A DNA stretch of 64,000 nt from Paenibacillus harenae DSM 16969 (GCF_000422465.1 NZ_KE383846.1:1-64000), one strand, 5' to 3'. Positions 33,779 to 42,656 are shown, counted from the stretch's first letter. The notes: generated by a model from the letters alone, not told the origin. Translations and numbers: made by a program.

Positions 33779-34681
33779 ATGGAGTTAAAACAACTTCAGT
33801 ATTTTATGGCGATTTGTGAAGAGCTTCACTTCACGAGAGCAGCCGAAAAAATGGGAGTCAGCGCACCCAACATCAGCCAGCAGATAAGGAGATTGGAAGA
33901 AGAATTAGGGGTTCTGTTGTTCGATCGTGCAGGAAAAACAATTGTCCTTACAGAAGCCGGAGCGATTCTTCATAAACATGGTGCTGCCGTGTTCGGGCAT
34001 CTGCAGCAAGCGAGCGACGCCATTGCTGACCTGAAGCAGATGCAAGGCGGATCGCTATCCATCGGCGTCTTGCCAGGCGACGCGGATCTTATGTTTAATG
34101 CCTTGCTACTGAACTTCCATCAGACCTATCCCACCATCTCGCTGTCCCTTCTGGAAACCATGAAAGTAACAGAACAAGTTCTGGACCGAAGCATCGATGT
34201 CGGCATAACCATTGGACCTGTTAACGATGAACGTCTCACGTTAATTCCCTTGTTTCACGAGGAGTTCTCATTGGCGGTAAGTATGGATGATCCTCTTGCC
34301 ACGGAGAGCTTCATCCCCTTAAACAGGCTGCATGCCTTGAAGATGGTCATGTTCCCACCCGATCATCAATGCCGCAAGCTGATTGACCGCTTTTGCATGG
34401 ATAACGGGTTTACTCTGCAGCCGCATTTGGTGACGACAACGTTATCCTCCCTCCTCCAGATGGTACAGAGCGGAGTTGGCACCTGTGTTCTGCCGCGATT
34501 GCTACTGGATAATCTTCACGATCCTGACATCAAAGTCGTGCAGTTGAGGAATCCTACGCCTTCTCAGGACATTTGTCTGATCTACCGCAGCGACAGATAT
34601 GTCGGATACGCCATGCGCACGTTCATCAAAACTTTGAGAGCCTACATCGAGACGGCTATCAATCATGCGAAGTCTTCTTAG
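33779..34681 (+). CDS. LysR family transcriptional regulator
   Basis: This 300-residue protein has an N-terminal winged helix (about 1-60, MELKQLQYFMAICEELHFTR then ISQQIRRLEEELGVLLFDR) and a periplasmic-binding-like effector domain (about 90-295, starting GSLSIGVLPGDADLMFNALL). It resembles CynR/BsdA-type members. GCAGGTGTG precedes the ATG. It is convergent with the fused sensor gene. The nearest divergent gene is DinB/SnoaL at 33.0-33.6 kb, a possible target. Confidence 0.9.
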   Translation: MELKQLQYFMAICEELHFTRAAEKMGVSAPNISQQIRRLEEELGVLLFDRAGKTIVLTEAGAILHKHGAAVFGHLQQASDAIADLKQMQGGSLSIGVLPGDADLMFNALLLNFHQTYPTISLSLLETMKVTEQVLDRSIDVGITIGPVNDERLTLIPLFHEEFSLAVSMDDPLATESFIPLNRLHALKMVMFPPDHQCRKLIDRFCMDNGFTLQPHLVTTTLSSLLQMVQSGVGTCVLPRLLLDNLHDPDIKVVQLRNPTPSQDICLIYRSDRYVGYAMRTFIKTLRAYIETAINHAKSS

Positions 34682-34793
34682 ATAGGTTATTGCCAGTACA
34701 AGCTTTTATCCTTCCGTTTCCCGGTTCCTTATCATTATGGAGAAATCTGCAGTCGACTGCCTAAACACGGGCAAGCTTATCCGGGTTTCGCTC

Positions 34794-36602
34794 CTAACCG
34801 GGCAACAAGCCTTCCGTACGCGCCTTCTCCACCGCCTCCTCGCGATTGCTGACGCCCAGCTTGCCGTAAATCGTTGAAACGTAATTGCGTACCGTTCCTT
34901 CGGACAAGAACAGCTTTGCCGCCAACGTCTTATAACGCATCCCCGAATCCAGATACTGCAATATCTCCATCTCGCGTTTGTTTAATCCGTAAAGAAACCG
35001 ATCCACAGCGGCCGGTTCGGCGACCTCGGAAACTTGCTCGAGCCTCTCGAGCATTTTGGCCGTGATCTCCCGATTAATCGCGGTTCCTCCCGAATGGACG
35101 AGGCGTACTGTCTCAATAAGCTCCTGCAGTTGCGCCGACTTCAGGCAGTACCCGTCAGCGCCGTTCTTTAAAGCGGCTAGCGCCTGATCCAACTCCTCGA
35201 AAGTGGACATCATCAGCACCTTGATTCCCGGATGAGCTTGCTTAATTGTCTGTAAAGCGGAAATTCCGTCCATGACCGGCATTTGCATGTCCATGAGAAC
35301 CAGATCCGGATTCGTTCGTTCGCAGACCCTAATAGCCTCAAGCCCGTTCCCGGCGGTGGCTGCTACATGGATCCCGTCCTCGTTCTCCAACAAGGTCTTT
35401 AATCCTTCCAGTACGATCGGCTGGTCGTCCACGATGACGACATGAATGACTTGCTTGGTTTCCGGCGATTGATACGGCAGGGAGCAAGTCACGATCGTTC
35501 CGTCCCGCGGATCGGACTGGAGCTGTAGGCTTCCGTTTAAGGCTTCGAGTCTCTCCCGCATACCCGTTATGCCGAATCCGGGCTGCAAAGCTTCACGTCC
35601 CGTTCCGTTATCCCGGATCTGCAGCGCAATGCGATCCTTCTCGAAGCGAAGCATCACGGTGATATGATCCGCCTGGCCGTGCCGAACCGAATTGGTCAGC
35701 GTCTCTTGCAAACAGCGCATGAACGTGAACCGGCCTTGCCGAGGCAGAGGAATAGCATCCCCCGACTGTTCCAGCTCGATCTTAACTCCGGTCTGCTGCA
35801 CAAAGGCTCTGGTGATATCATCCAGCAGCATCGGAAGCGGCAAGTCCGTTTGTTCCGTTTGAATATTGTGAATATGCCTGCGAATATCCTCGAAGCCCGA
35901 CCTCGTCAGGGAAAGGAGCGTTTCCAGCTTGCTCTTCTCCGTGCCAGGAGCCATCGACCCGCGAAGCGACTCCATACCCATGATCAGGGAAGTGAGCATG
36001 TGTCCGATCGTATCGTGCATTTCGCGCGAAAGCCGGTTGCGCTCCTCCAGAAGCGTTATTTTCTCAATTTGCTTTATATTTTCCTCCAACGTTCTGTTCT
36101 GCTCTGCGATGATTTTGCTTTGCTTAGTCGAAGTAATAAGTAAACGGAAGGCATAGCCCAATCCGTAAGCAACGCAATAATTGAAAATAATCCCGAACAC
36201 AATGATATCCCAAGAGTAGTTCATATGCCAACCGAGCCATGCCGGAAAAGCGAAGGCTGTCAGAGGAGCCAGCCATATGAACGCATAACCTGGGCTGTTG
36301 TAACCGATCATGAAAGAAATCGGAAGGAGATACAAGTGGGTGTCCGGGTTCGATTTATTCAGCAGGAACAGGATCACACCCGGGAGCAACAGCTCGCACG
36401 CAGCATACAGGTGTTGATTGATCCGCATAACCAGGTACGGAACGGATATGACAATGAAAGCAGTAACCATCTTGATCCAGAACGGTAAACTCCACTGACC
36501 CTCTACTTCCCACAATAGCGCAATGATAGAAATGCACCAGCAAATCCTGAGCGCAATCATAAACCAATCGTACCATTCCCATCGTGCTAACAGACCGCGC
36601 AT
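34794..36602 (-). CDS. Sensor histidine kinase fused to a NarL-type response regulator
   Basis: This 602-residue single polypeptide has five or six membrane helices (about 12-150), a coiled coil, a HisKA_3 dimer domain with LSREMHDTIGHMLTSL (His196), a HATPase with RDNGTGREAL (about 285-375), then without any stop a receiver (387-505, VIVDDQPIVLEG, phospho-acceptor Asp438 in LMDMQMP). It ends with a LuxR-type helix-turn-helix (about 535-598, LNKREMEILQYLDSGMRYKT). DesK/NarX kinases and NarL/DesR regulators are normally separate genes. A membrane-bound DNA-binding regulator would result unless the protein is processed. It is divergent from the carbonic anhydrase. Confidence 0.9.
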   Translation of the reverse strand: MRGLLARWEWYDWFMIALRICWCISIIALLWEVEGQWSLPFWIKMVTAFIVISVPYLVMRINQHLYAACELLLPGVILFLLNKSNPDTHLYLLPISFMIGYNSPGYAFIWLAPLTAFAFPAWLGWHMNYSWDIIVFGIIFNYCVAYGLGYAFRLLITSTKQSKIIAEQNRTLEENIKQIEKITLLEERNRLSREMHDTIGHMLTSLIMGMESLRGSMAPGTEKSKLETLLSLTRSGFEDIRRHIHNIQTEQTDLPLPMLLDDITRAFVQQTGVKIELEQSGDAIPLPRQGRFTFMRCLQETLTNSVRHGQADHITVMLRFEKDRIALQIRDNGTGREALQPGFGITGMRERLEALNGSLQLQSDPRDGTIVTCSLPYQSPETKQVIHVVIVDDQPIVLEGLKTLLENEDGIHVAATAGNGLEAIRVCERTNPDLVLMDMQMPVMDGISALQTIKQAHPGIKVLMMSTFEELDQALAALKNGADGYCLKSAQLQELIETVRLVHSGGTAINREITAKMLERLEQVSEVAEPAAVDRFLYGLNKREMEILQYLDSGMRYKTLAAKLFLSEGTVRNYVSTIYGKLGVSNREEAVEKARTEGLLPG

Positions 36603-36790
36603 GACAATACCTCCAAGTTGCTTCGTTATATTCGATTATATCTCGTTGTCACGCCGGCAGTAAAATCATATGACAATTTATCATAGGAAAAGAGTGACGT
36701 TTTATAACTGGACGATATGATTCTCGTTTATGTTAAATAAAATTGGAATCTTCCAAAATGAACTTAAACGAAGAAACGAGGAGAATGTCA

Positions 36791-37594
36791 ATGAACAGAA
36801 ACACAGTAATTCGTGGATTGATGGCTGTTGTACTCACCCTGCCGCTGGCGGCGTGCGCTGCTCAGAATAGCGCAATACCTAGTGCCGGCAAAGCAACTGC
36901 AACGAAGTCCGCCCATTGGTCCTACTTGGGTGATACGGGCCCTGACAAATGGGCGACTCTGGACACGCAAAATGCCGCATGCGCGAATGGAACCGAGCAG
37001 TCCCCTATCGATATTGAGCTTTCTCAATTAAAAGTGGACAAAGAGTTAAGCACTTTCGAGACCAATTATAAACCGACCTCTTTCACCCTGATGAACAACG
37101 GGCATACCATTCAAGCGAACGACGCATCCGGCAGCAATACCATTACCGTTGAAGGCAAAGTTTATACGTTCGTTCAACTGCATTTCCATAAACCTAGCGA
37201 AAACCAGATCAACGGTAAAACTTTCGATATGGAGATGCATCTTGTACACAAGAATAGTGAAGGCAATCTTGCCGTGCTCGGCGTTCTAATTAAATCAGGC
37301 AGTGAGAACAAACAACTGGCGGAAATGTTCTCGAAGCTTCCGAAGGAAGAAACCAAGGAGGATCTCAAGCTGGATCAAGTCATTGATTTGAACGCGCTGC
37401 TGCCGCAAGATAAGAAAGCATTCCGATATAAAGGCTCGTTGACGACGCCTCCTTGCTCGGAAGGGGTGGACTGGACCGTGCTGGAGGAACCGATTGAACT
37501 ATCCGAGGAGCAAATCCAGTCGTTCGGCGCTATTTTCTCCGACAATCATCGCCCTGTCCAGCCGCTCAACGGCAGAACGGTTGCCACCCAATAA
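36791..37594 (+). CDS. Alpha-type carbonic anhydrase lipoprotein
   Basis: This protein of about 267 residues hydrates CO2 at the outer face of the membrane. It has a signal with lipobox LPLAAC (Cys22), then the alpha-CA domain (about 42-265): HWSYLGDTGPDKW, EQSPIDI, zinc ligands His131 and His133 in HFHKPSE and His150 in MEMHLVH, and the conserved LTTPPCSEGVDW; Cys64 and the TPPC cysteine should form the usual disulfide. I start it at 36791 with GAGGAG upstream. It is divergent from the fused sensor kinase, whose regulon may include it. Confidence 0.92.
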   Translation: MNRNTVIRGLMAVVLTLPLAACAAQNSAIPSAGKATATKSAHWSYLGDTGPDKWATLDTQNAACANGTEQSPIDIELSQLKVDKELSTFETNYKPTSFTLMNNGHTIQANDASGSNTITVEGKVYTFVQLHFHKPSENQINGKTFDMEMHLVHKNSEGNLAVLGVLIKSGSENKQLAEMFSKLPKEETKEDLKLDQVIDLNALLPQDKKAFRYKGSLTTPPCSEGVDWTVLEEPIELSEEQIQSFGAIFSDNHRPVQPLNGRTVATQ

Positions 37595-37795
37595 AGCCTG
37601 CGACCGCTGCGGTATGGATCAATAAATAATCTCAGCCGTTAGCGGTCGCCCTTCTTCACCGCCAGTGCTGGCAAAAGCAGCCCTTTAATCACTAGTACAC
37701 CAGTATCATTACGCAATCTTATAACTCATCAATCTTGTAACGTAAATACTGCTTTAGTAGCCCCATCTTATAAAAATCATAAATTCCGTTATCCT

Positions 37796-37856
37796 GCCCG
37801 TTAACGTAATAAAGCTGCCGATCATGCCGGCAGCTTCATTATAACTGTTTATTGTG
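37796..37856 (+). repeat. Dispersed hairpin repeat, copy between carbonic anhydrase and nitroreductase
   Basis: GTTAACGTAATAAAGCTGCC, a six-to-eight-base loop, GGCAGCTT and TAACTGTTTATT are arranged as in the copy at 41206-41266. The hairpin may terminate transcription from both sides of these convergent genes. The rest of 37595-37892 has an imperfect GCGACCGCT/AGCGGTCGC repeat (about 37600-37650) and nothing else I can name. Confidence 0.6.
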
Positions 37857-37892
37857 CTATTGTTACCCGTTAGCAACATTGATGAGGAACGG

Positions 37893-38525
37893 TTAAAACG
37901 TATTGGAAACGGTAACCTGATCCAAAGCGAGTCTTTGGGACGGTCTGGCTGGTGTTGCGGCTAAGCCTACGCTGATCAGCATTACAGGCACGTAACGCTC
38001 AGGTATATTAAACTCCTTAGCGAAACGATCGGCGTCGTATCCGCCCATCGGGCATGTGTCATATCCCATTGCCTTCGCAGCGATCATCAATTGCATGGCA
38101 GCTAGCGAAGCGTTGCGGATCGCTTCATCGCGGGCAACCTGAGGGTGTTGGTACGCTCCTTCAATTTGACCGGCAAGCGTATCTTTTAGATCTTTAGGCA
38201 TATGGCCTGCAGCAACAAGAGGACCAAACACGGGCTCCACATTTTTGTTCGCTTCCAGGTCGCCTAGAACCGCAATAACGACAGAACTATCAACTATTTG
38301 TTTTTGTCCGTATGCAATCGGGTGCAGTTTTTCTTTGTAAGCTTGCTCCTCGATAACGACGAATTTCCAATGCTGCAAATTCCAAGCGGATGGTGCTTGT
38401 GTAGCAGATAGGAGCAATTGTTCCAGATGCTCCTTAGGCATTTTGTGCCCAGCTTGATATTCTTTGACAGAGTGACGTTCTGCAAGAACTTTCAAAACTT
38501 CCGATTGCACATTTTGTTGACTCAT
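37893..38525 (-). CDS. Nitroreductase family FMN oxidoreductase
   Basis: This protein of about 210 residues is an NfsB/YodC-like flavoprotein: LKVLAERHSVKEYQAGHKMP (FMN-binding Arg-His-Ser replaced by RHS here, as usual), ATQAPSAWNLQHWKFVVIEE, LMIAAKAMGYDTCPMGGYDA and PVMLISVGLAATPARPSQRL. It reduces quinones, nitro compounds or similar with NAD(P)H. I start it at ATG 38525 with GGAGGG upstream; the longer frame (to 38633) is an artefact. An AACTGT/ACAGTT inverted repeat at 38632-38656 may be its operator. Confidence 0.9.
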   Translation of the reverse strand: MSQQNVQSEVLKVLAERHSVKEYQAGHKMPKEHLEQLLLSATQAPSAWNLQHWKFVVIEEQAYKEKLHPIAYGQKQIVDSSVVIAVLGDLEANKNVEPVFGPLVAAGHMPKDLKDTLAGQIEGAYQHPQVARDEAIRNASLAAMQLMIAAKAMGYDTCPMGGYDADRFAKEFNIPERYVPVMLISVGLAATPARPSQRLALDQVTVSNTF

Positions 38526-38631
38526 TTTGTTTCCCTCCAAATATGGTTTTTGTTTAGTATCTAACTGCAGTGATAAAGCCATACAGCAACTTGCGAGAAA
38601 AGCCAAGCCAGCTTTTATGTAAGCGGATCTC

Positions 38632-38656
38632 AACTGTAATAAATAAAATAACAGTT
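38632..38656 (-). promoter_or_regulatory. Inverted repeat upstream of the nitroreductase
   Basis: AACTGT and ACAGTT, 13 bases apart in AT-rich DNA, lie 107 bp upstream of the nitroreductase start. Spacing fits a dimeric regulator, but the arms are short and chance is possible. Nothing else is visible between 38526 and 38809. Confidence 0.25.
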
Positions 38657-38809
38657 AAATTCGATATTAAAGGCTATTGATTCAGATGTCAAGAGTTAAG
38701 TATTTTAAGTCGCATTTGTAATATGACATTTTATGACCATCCTCATTAAGCTTCAACTTGTTTCCGTGTCCAGCCCGTAACGAAGGGGCCTTATGGAGTT
38801 TTGCTGCTA

Positions 38810-39220
38810 TTACTCCAGTATCTTAGTAAGGAGGATTTCCAACGGCTCGCCTTCGAGTATGAGACACCCTGAATCTCGATAACCCAATTTTCTATAAAAG
38901 TGCTGAGCCCCTTCATTGGCCAAGGTGGATGTCATAACCCATTTAAATCCCTGTTGCTTCATTTCATTCTCCCAGAAAAGAACTGCTTTCTTCCCTAATC
39001 CCTTACTTCGATAGGGTTCGTCGATCCATATCATATTCATAAAAGGGGTGTTGTCCCAAAAATATCCATGGCGCATCCACCCAACGATACTATCGTTTTC
39101 ATTCTGCAGAATGTAAATCTCATTCCCCTTAATTTTAGGTAAGATTAAATTTTCTAAAAGATGATGGTCATGTTTTCTAATGTATTCATAGTCCGAATCA
39201 GTTGCGGCAATAACTCTCAT
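38810..39220 (-). CDS. GNAT family acetyltransferase
   Basis: This protein of about 136 residues fits the N-acetyltransferase fold: MRVIAATDSDYEYIRKHDHH, then YILQNENDSIVGWMRHGYFW, the acetyl-CoA loop IDEPYRSKGLGKKAVLFWE, and GAQHFYRKLGYRDSGCL. The acceptor is unknown. I use ATG 39220 with AAAGGAG upstream; the open frame extends to 39271 without support. It follows the LamG gene by 53 bp on the same strand, so they may share a transcript, although an inverted repeat (ACACTTAT/ATAAGTGT, 39249-39286) lies between. Confidence 0.85.
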   Translation of the reverse strand: MRVIAATDSDYEYIRKHDHHLLENLILPKIKGNEIYILQNENDSIVGWMRHGYFWDNTPFMNMIWIDEPYRSKGLGKKAVLFWENEMKQQGFKWVMTSTLANEGAQHFYRKLGYRDSGCLILEGEPLEILLTKILE

Positions 39221-39273
39221 TTTGATTACTCCTTTAGAATCCTCTACTACACTTATGTGTTTAAAAAACACAA

Positions 39274-41049
39274 CTACGATAAGTGTGCCACGATCTCTCT
39301 CAATATTCCCAATCCGGCCGCTTCAGCCTTCCGTGCTTCGCGAAGCAGTCTAATTGCTTCCGATTTCAAAATGGGGTCTGATGGATCTGCGCTCTTCGGA
39401 AACGGAAATAACTCACGCATTCCTACCCATGCCCGATAACCGGTAAGATAAACATCAGCCGCGTTCATCATCATTTGTTGAAGGGGAACATTCTGAATGG
39501 ACATACAATGGGTAATCGCCGATTGGGTAAAGAATGGAATCAGATATTGCCGTGCGGATGTAATCCATAAAAGATTATAACTGGTTCCGAATGGACTTGC
39601 CGAGCCGTCCTCGAATGCGGTAATCCATGCATCAATAGCGGCAATTCCACTCCTGCGCTCTTTTCCTTCCCATCCATTGTCATCCATGTGGCGGATGGCA
39701 ATGGAGAGCGCCGCTTTTAATCCTTCCCGATAACTCCTATCTTCCTCCTTGGTGTATCGTGTAACGTTTAGGTGTCGAGCTTCATTCCGGTCTCTGAGCA
39801 CCAACACAAACATCTCGGGATTTATGGGGACCCCGTTTCGTGAGCGCCTGCCAAAATCATCGTAGGATAGCTCTCCGCCATTTCGTGCATTGATATCGTG
39901 GATGTTTAAAACTCTGCGCTTATCATCATATCCATAGATCAAGCCGTGCTCATAGTTATCCAGATTCCAGCCTACGACTGCCATGCCGCGCTGAAGACTA
40001 TCCCGAACCAAATAAAGCGCTTTATCAACGGTCTCATCGTCCCAATCCCCGTCGTAGAGGTTGGCCGCAAGAACCTCCATGTCAAAACCGAGGTTGTCCA
40101 AGGCTGCTCTCAGCAGACTGCCGTCTCCGAAAACATCCATCGGGGAAACCGTCTTATCCGTATTGATAGCGAAGGCCTGTCCTGAATATACCAAAGCCTG
40201 CGGTAAACTGATGGGCTTGTTAGAATATTGAAAAGCGCCATATAAAGCCATCGCGAAAGAGTTATAACAATCATTCCAATTAAATGGTTGGCGATCCAAA
40301 ATTCTTCTTACGCGAATAGGTTTGTTAACCCATTTCTTCGCTGAAGACTTTTTCTGACGTATCGTACTAGGAGGTAGTGGAGCAAACCCAGGATCCCCCC
40401 TATATCCATGTTCCGTATACAGCTCTAAAACTTCTTCCTCGAATACCGCCCTGTTATAAATCCGAATATCATCCAACTCTCCATGGAACCAAAAACGTTG
40501 TTCATTCGAATTCTTTTTCCCAAAAAAGATAGGCTCTTCCGGGTTTGGGCGCAAAAATCCGGCTTTCTCATCCTGCAATTCGCCATTTATGAAAAGTCGG
40601 TGGCGGTCTCCATCAAATACCGCAACAACGTGATACCAAACGCCGCGTTGAATAGGCTGCTTTCCAATCGCATCGGGTGTCACCAACATTCGATGCCAAG
40701 TGAAGATTTCCCCTTTCGTACTCAATTGAAATACACGCCGCGACTTATCGGTTTGGCAACCATGATCGTCCTGCGAGATGATGGCATTGTTCCACCCCTT
40801 CATCGCGGCTTCCCCATCGTACTTCACCCAGACCGAAACGGACAATGCTTCGGCATAGAGCGGCGGTGGCGGATCCAGCACAATAAAGTCTCCCTGCCCG
40901 GAAAAGGAGTAAGCTCGATTGCTCTCCCCAAAACGATTGGCTGTTAGAGCGGCGCCCTCCACCTTGCCATGATAACCATGACCACTCGTATCATCGGCAC
41001 TTCCATCAAACAGATATTCACCGACTAATCCTTGTCGTAAGCTGCTCAA
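39274..41049 (-). CDS. LamG-domain protein with BtrH-like C-terminal half
   Basis: This 591-residue protein has an N-terminal LamG/concanavalin-type jelly roll (about 5-215: GLVGEYLFDGSADDTSGHGY, WYHVVAVFDGDRHRLFINGE, FHGELDDIRIYNRAVFEEE). Residues about 255-590 resemble the butirosin protein BtrH family, a papain-like acyl-transfer fold: NWNDCYNSFAMALYGAFQY carries a candidate catalytic Cys and DNYEHGLIYGYDD a candidate His. No signal peptide is visible. Such fusions probably recognise sugar-like or peptide ligands; the function is unknown. TTG start at 41049 with GAGGAGG upstream. The BtrH assignment is from motif memory. Confidence 0.7.
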   Translation of the reverse strand: MSSLRQGLVGEYLFDGSADDTSGHGYHGKVEGAALTANRFGESNRAYSFSGQGDFIVLDPPPPLYAEALSVSVWVKYDGEAAMKGWNNAIISQDDHGCQTDKSRRVFQLSTKGEIFTWHRMLVTPDAIGKQPIQRGVWYHVVAVFDGDRHRLFINGELQDEKAGFLRPNPEEPIFFGKKNSNEQRFWFHGELDDIRIYNRAVFEEEVLELYTEHGYRGDPGFAPLPPSTIRQKKSSAKKWVNKPIRVRRILDRQPFNWNDCYNSFAMALYGAFQYSNKPISLPQALVYSGQAFAINTDKTVSPMDVFGDGSLLRAALDNLGFDMEVLAANLYDGDWDDETVDKALYLVRDSLQRGMAVVGWNLDNYEHGLIYGYDDKRRVLNIHDINARNGGELSYDDFGRRSRNGVPINPEMFVLVLRDRNEARHLNVTRYTKEEDRSYREGLKAALSIAIRHMDDNGWEGKERRSGIAAIDAWITAFEDGSASPFGTSYNLLWITSARQYLIPFFTQSAITHCMSIQNVPLQQMMMNAADVYLTGYRAWVGMRELFPFPKSADPSDPILKSEAIRLLREARKAEAAGLGILREIVAHLS

Positions 41050-41205
41050 AAAAACTCCTCCTCGGTATATGATCTTGCTATCGTACGGCCGCCATCTGAC
41101 AACCTTTCCGTTTCATCATATTCCTCCTATACAAATATTCACATTATCACTGTTCGTCGGACAAATAAGAAATCCTTGTCAAAGTAAAAATTATTCCGCT
41201 CACCC

Positions 41206-41266
41206 TCCTGTTAACGTAACGAAGCTGCCGGTTACTCGGCAGCTTCGTCTTAACTGTTTATTTTCA
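41206..41266 (+). repeat. Dispersed hairpin repeat, second copy
   Basis: GTTAACGTAACGAAGCTGCC, GGCAGCTTCGTCTTAACTGT and TTATT follow the same order as at 37796-37856. It lies downstream of the small Cys-rich ORF on the minus strand and upstream of the LamG gene, so it could serve as terminator for the former. Confidence 0.6.
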
Positions 41267-41280
41267 TCTTTTAAATAGCT

Positions 41281-41406
41281 TCATTCGATCATTTTCTCCT
41301 CCAAAACCCTTATGCATACGGGCTTCGGACAATACTGCTTCATTCCGTCCCAATGACCCCAAATACATCCCCGGCATTTTTTCGGCTGCCTAGGCTTTAT
41401 AAACAT
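41281..41406 (-). CDS. 41-residue protein with two Cys pairs
   Basis: From ATG 41406 (GAGGGGGAA upstream) comes a small basic protein with KKCRGCIWGHWDG and KQYCPKPVC, that is C-x2-C and C-x3-C, and a charged tail. The spacing suggests a zinc knuckle. I know no name for it. It is too short for most gene finders; the start with a strong ribosome site supports translation. Confidence 0.55.
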   Translation of the reverse strand: MFIKPRQPKKCRGCIWGHWDGMKQYCPKPVCIRVLEEKMIE

Positions 41407-41516
41407 ATATTCCCCCTCTTTCCCAAAATGGTTTTCCAAATAATTGTTCCTTATACCCAATAACAATATACGCAATCCTTAAAACGGTTCAGATCGTGAA
41501 GTTTCTTTTCAATCGC

Positions 41517-41690
41517 TCAGCCTCTTTCCCAGCCTTCATCTGTTGCTCTGTAATTTGCATCAGTCACTTCACTGACAAATGGAGCAATAGCAAGGAGATC
41601 GTTTATTCTAACTCTGACCTTTACATGCTCAACAAATTCATTAACTTGTTCCGTTTGGAGCAATGGCGCGATTTCCAAAAATAAAACAAT
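41517..41690 (-). pseudogene. Possible C-terminal remnant of a gene
   Basis: On the minus strand about 58 codons are open to TGA at 41517-41519, containing APLLQTEQVNEFVEHVKVRV and INDLLAIAPFVSEVTDANY. The amphipathic, protein-like sequence has no start codon with a ribosome site. It may be the tail of a decayed gene. The family is not recognised. Its upstream part is replaced by the AraC control region. Confidence 0.2.
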
Positions 41691-41703
41691 ATTACGATTT
41701 CAC
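41683..41703 (+). promoter_or_regulatory. Copy of the shared carbohydrate-locus motif upstream of the AraC gene
   Basis: AAACAATATTACGATTTCAC matches the core of the motif seen at 52230, 56292 and 57789 (consensus ATAACAAAATTACGATTT). Here it lies about 30 bp upstream of a TATAAT box (41730-41735) and in the opposite orientation relative to the gene, so it may mediate autoregulation. Confidence 0.45.
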
Positions 41704-41789
41704 GATTCCATTTCCGGCTTTTTTTCGTATATAATTGATTTAGTTGGCATGAATATTCATATGATTATAAATTACATGGGAGTGGTTCG

Positions 41790-42623
41790 ATGTACCGCCA
41801 ATATATGTTGCCTGCCTTCGACGAATATAACTTTTTATGTTTTCCGCATTCGGTCGGGAAAAACACCAAGCCTCTTGATCACAATGTCAATCGCGAATCG
41901 GGGGTAAGAGATTTCAGCTTGCATTTCGTGGTAGGCGGCAAGGGATTTCTGGAATTGAACGGGACCGTCTATGCCTTAAAACAAGGAGATGTCTTCCTTC
42001 ACACGCCGTATCAGAGAATGCGCTACTACACGTCGGAAGACGACCGCTGGGAGATTTACTGGATGCAATTGAACGGAAGCGCCTTGGCGAACTTTATGCT
42101 GGAGAGAGGCTTTCACGAATCGTCCCTCTGGTATATGAATGAGAACGGACCGCTCGAGCAAGCCTGGCTGGAGCTGCTTGATGAAGTAGAAGCAAACAAC
42201 TTCTTGCGACCTGCCAAAATTTCCTCCCTGACCTATGCCGTCATCGTTGAATTTATGTGCAATGCCATACCTTTTACCAATAAAAGGGGGACGCACAACG
42301 TTGACCGAATCATTGGGCTGCTTCCGAGGATGCAGGAGAACGCACATCTTCCATTCAACCTTGAAGAGTGGGCGGACAATGCGAACCTAACGCCGAATTA
42401 TTTCTGCAGTTTGTTCAAAAAGGTAACGAAAATGACGCCTCTCGCTTATATCACGAAATGCCGGATCCAATTGAGCAAGCAATTGCTGCTGGGCGATCAG
42501 AGCATTCAAATCAAAGAGGTCGCCATCAACTCCGGCTACCCCAGCGTAAGCTATTTCAATAAAATCTTCATGGAGATGGAGGGTATGACCCCGGGCGAAT
42601 TCCGAACCATTCATTACAAATAA
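41790..42623 (+). CDS. AraC/XylS-type transcriptional regulator of the carbohydrate region
   Basis: This 277-residue protein has an N-terminal cupin-type sugar-binding domain (about 30-160: RDFSLHFVVGGKGFLELNGT, YALKQGDVFLHTPYQRMRYY) and a C-terminal AraC double helix-turn-helix (about 180-275: NLEEWADNANLTPNYFCSLF, IKEVAINSGYPSVSYFNKIF). Such one-component regulators activate glycoside-degradation genes on binding a sugar. It sits just before the minus-strand polysaccharide block, and a copy of the motif shared by three of those units lies upstream of it. It is a prime candidate to bind that motif. Confidence 0.9.
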   Translation: MYRQYMLPAFDEYNFLCFPHSVGKNTKPLDHNVNRESGVRDFSLHFVVGGKGFLELNGTVYALKQGDVFLHTPYQRMRYYTSEDDRWEIYWMQLNGSALANFMLERGFHESSLWYMNENGPLEQAWLELLDEVEANNFLRPAKISSLTYAVIVEFMCNAIPFTNKRGTHNVDRIIGLLPRMQENAHLPFNLEEWADNANLTPNYFCSLFKKVTKMTPLAYITKCRIQLSKQLLLGDQSIQIKEVAINSGYPSVSYFNKIFMEMEGMTPGEFRTIHYK

Positions 42624-42656
42624 AAAAGTCGATAGTGACTGTGTTGTTTTTGTAAA

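Noticed and set aside
38526..38633. N-terminal extension of the nitroreductase that looks like a signal peptide
   Set aside because: GGAGGG lies eight bases before the inner ATG, and nitroreductases are cytoplasmic; the hydrophobic stretch is translated leader DNA.
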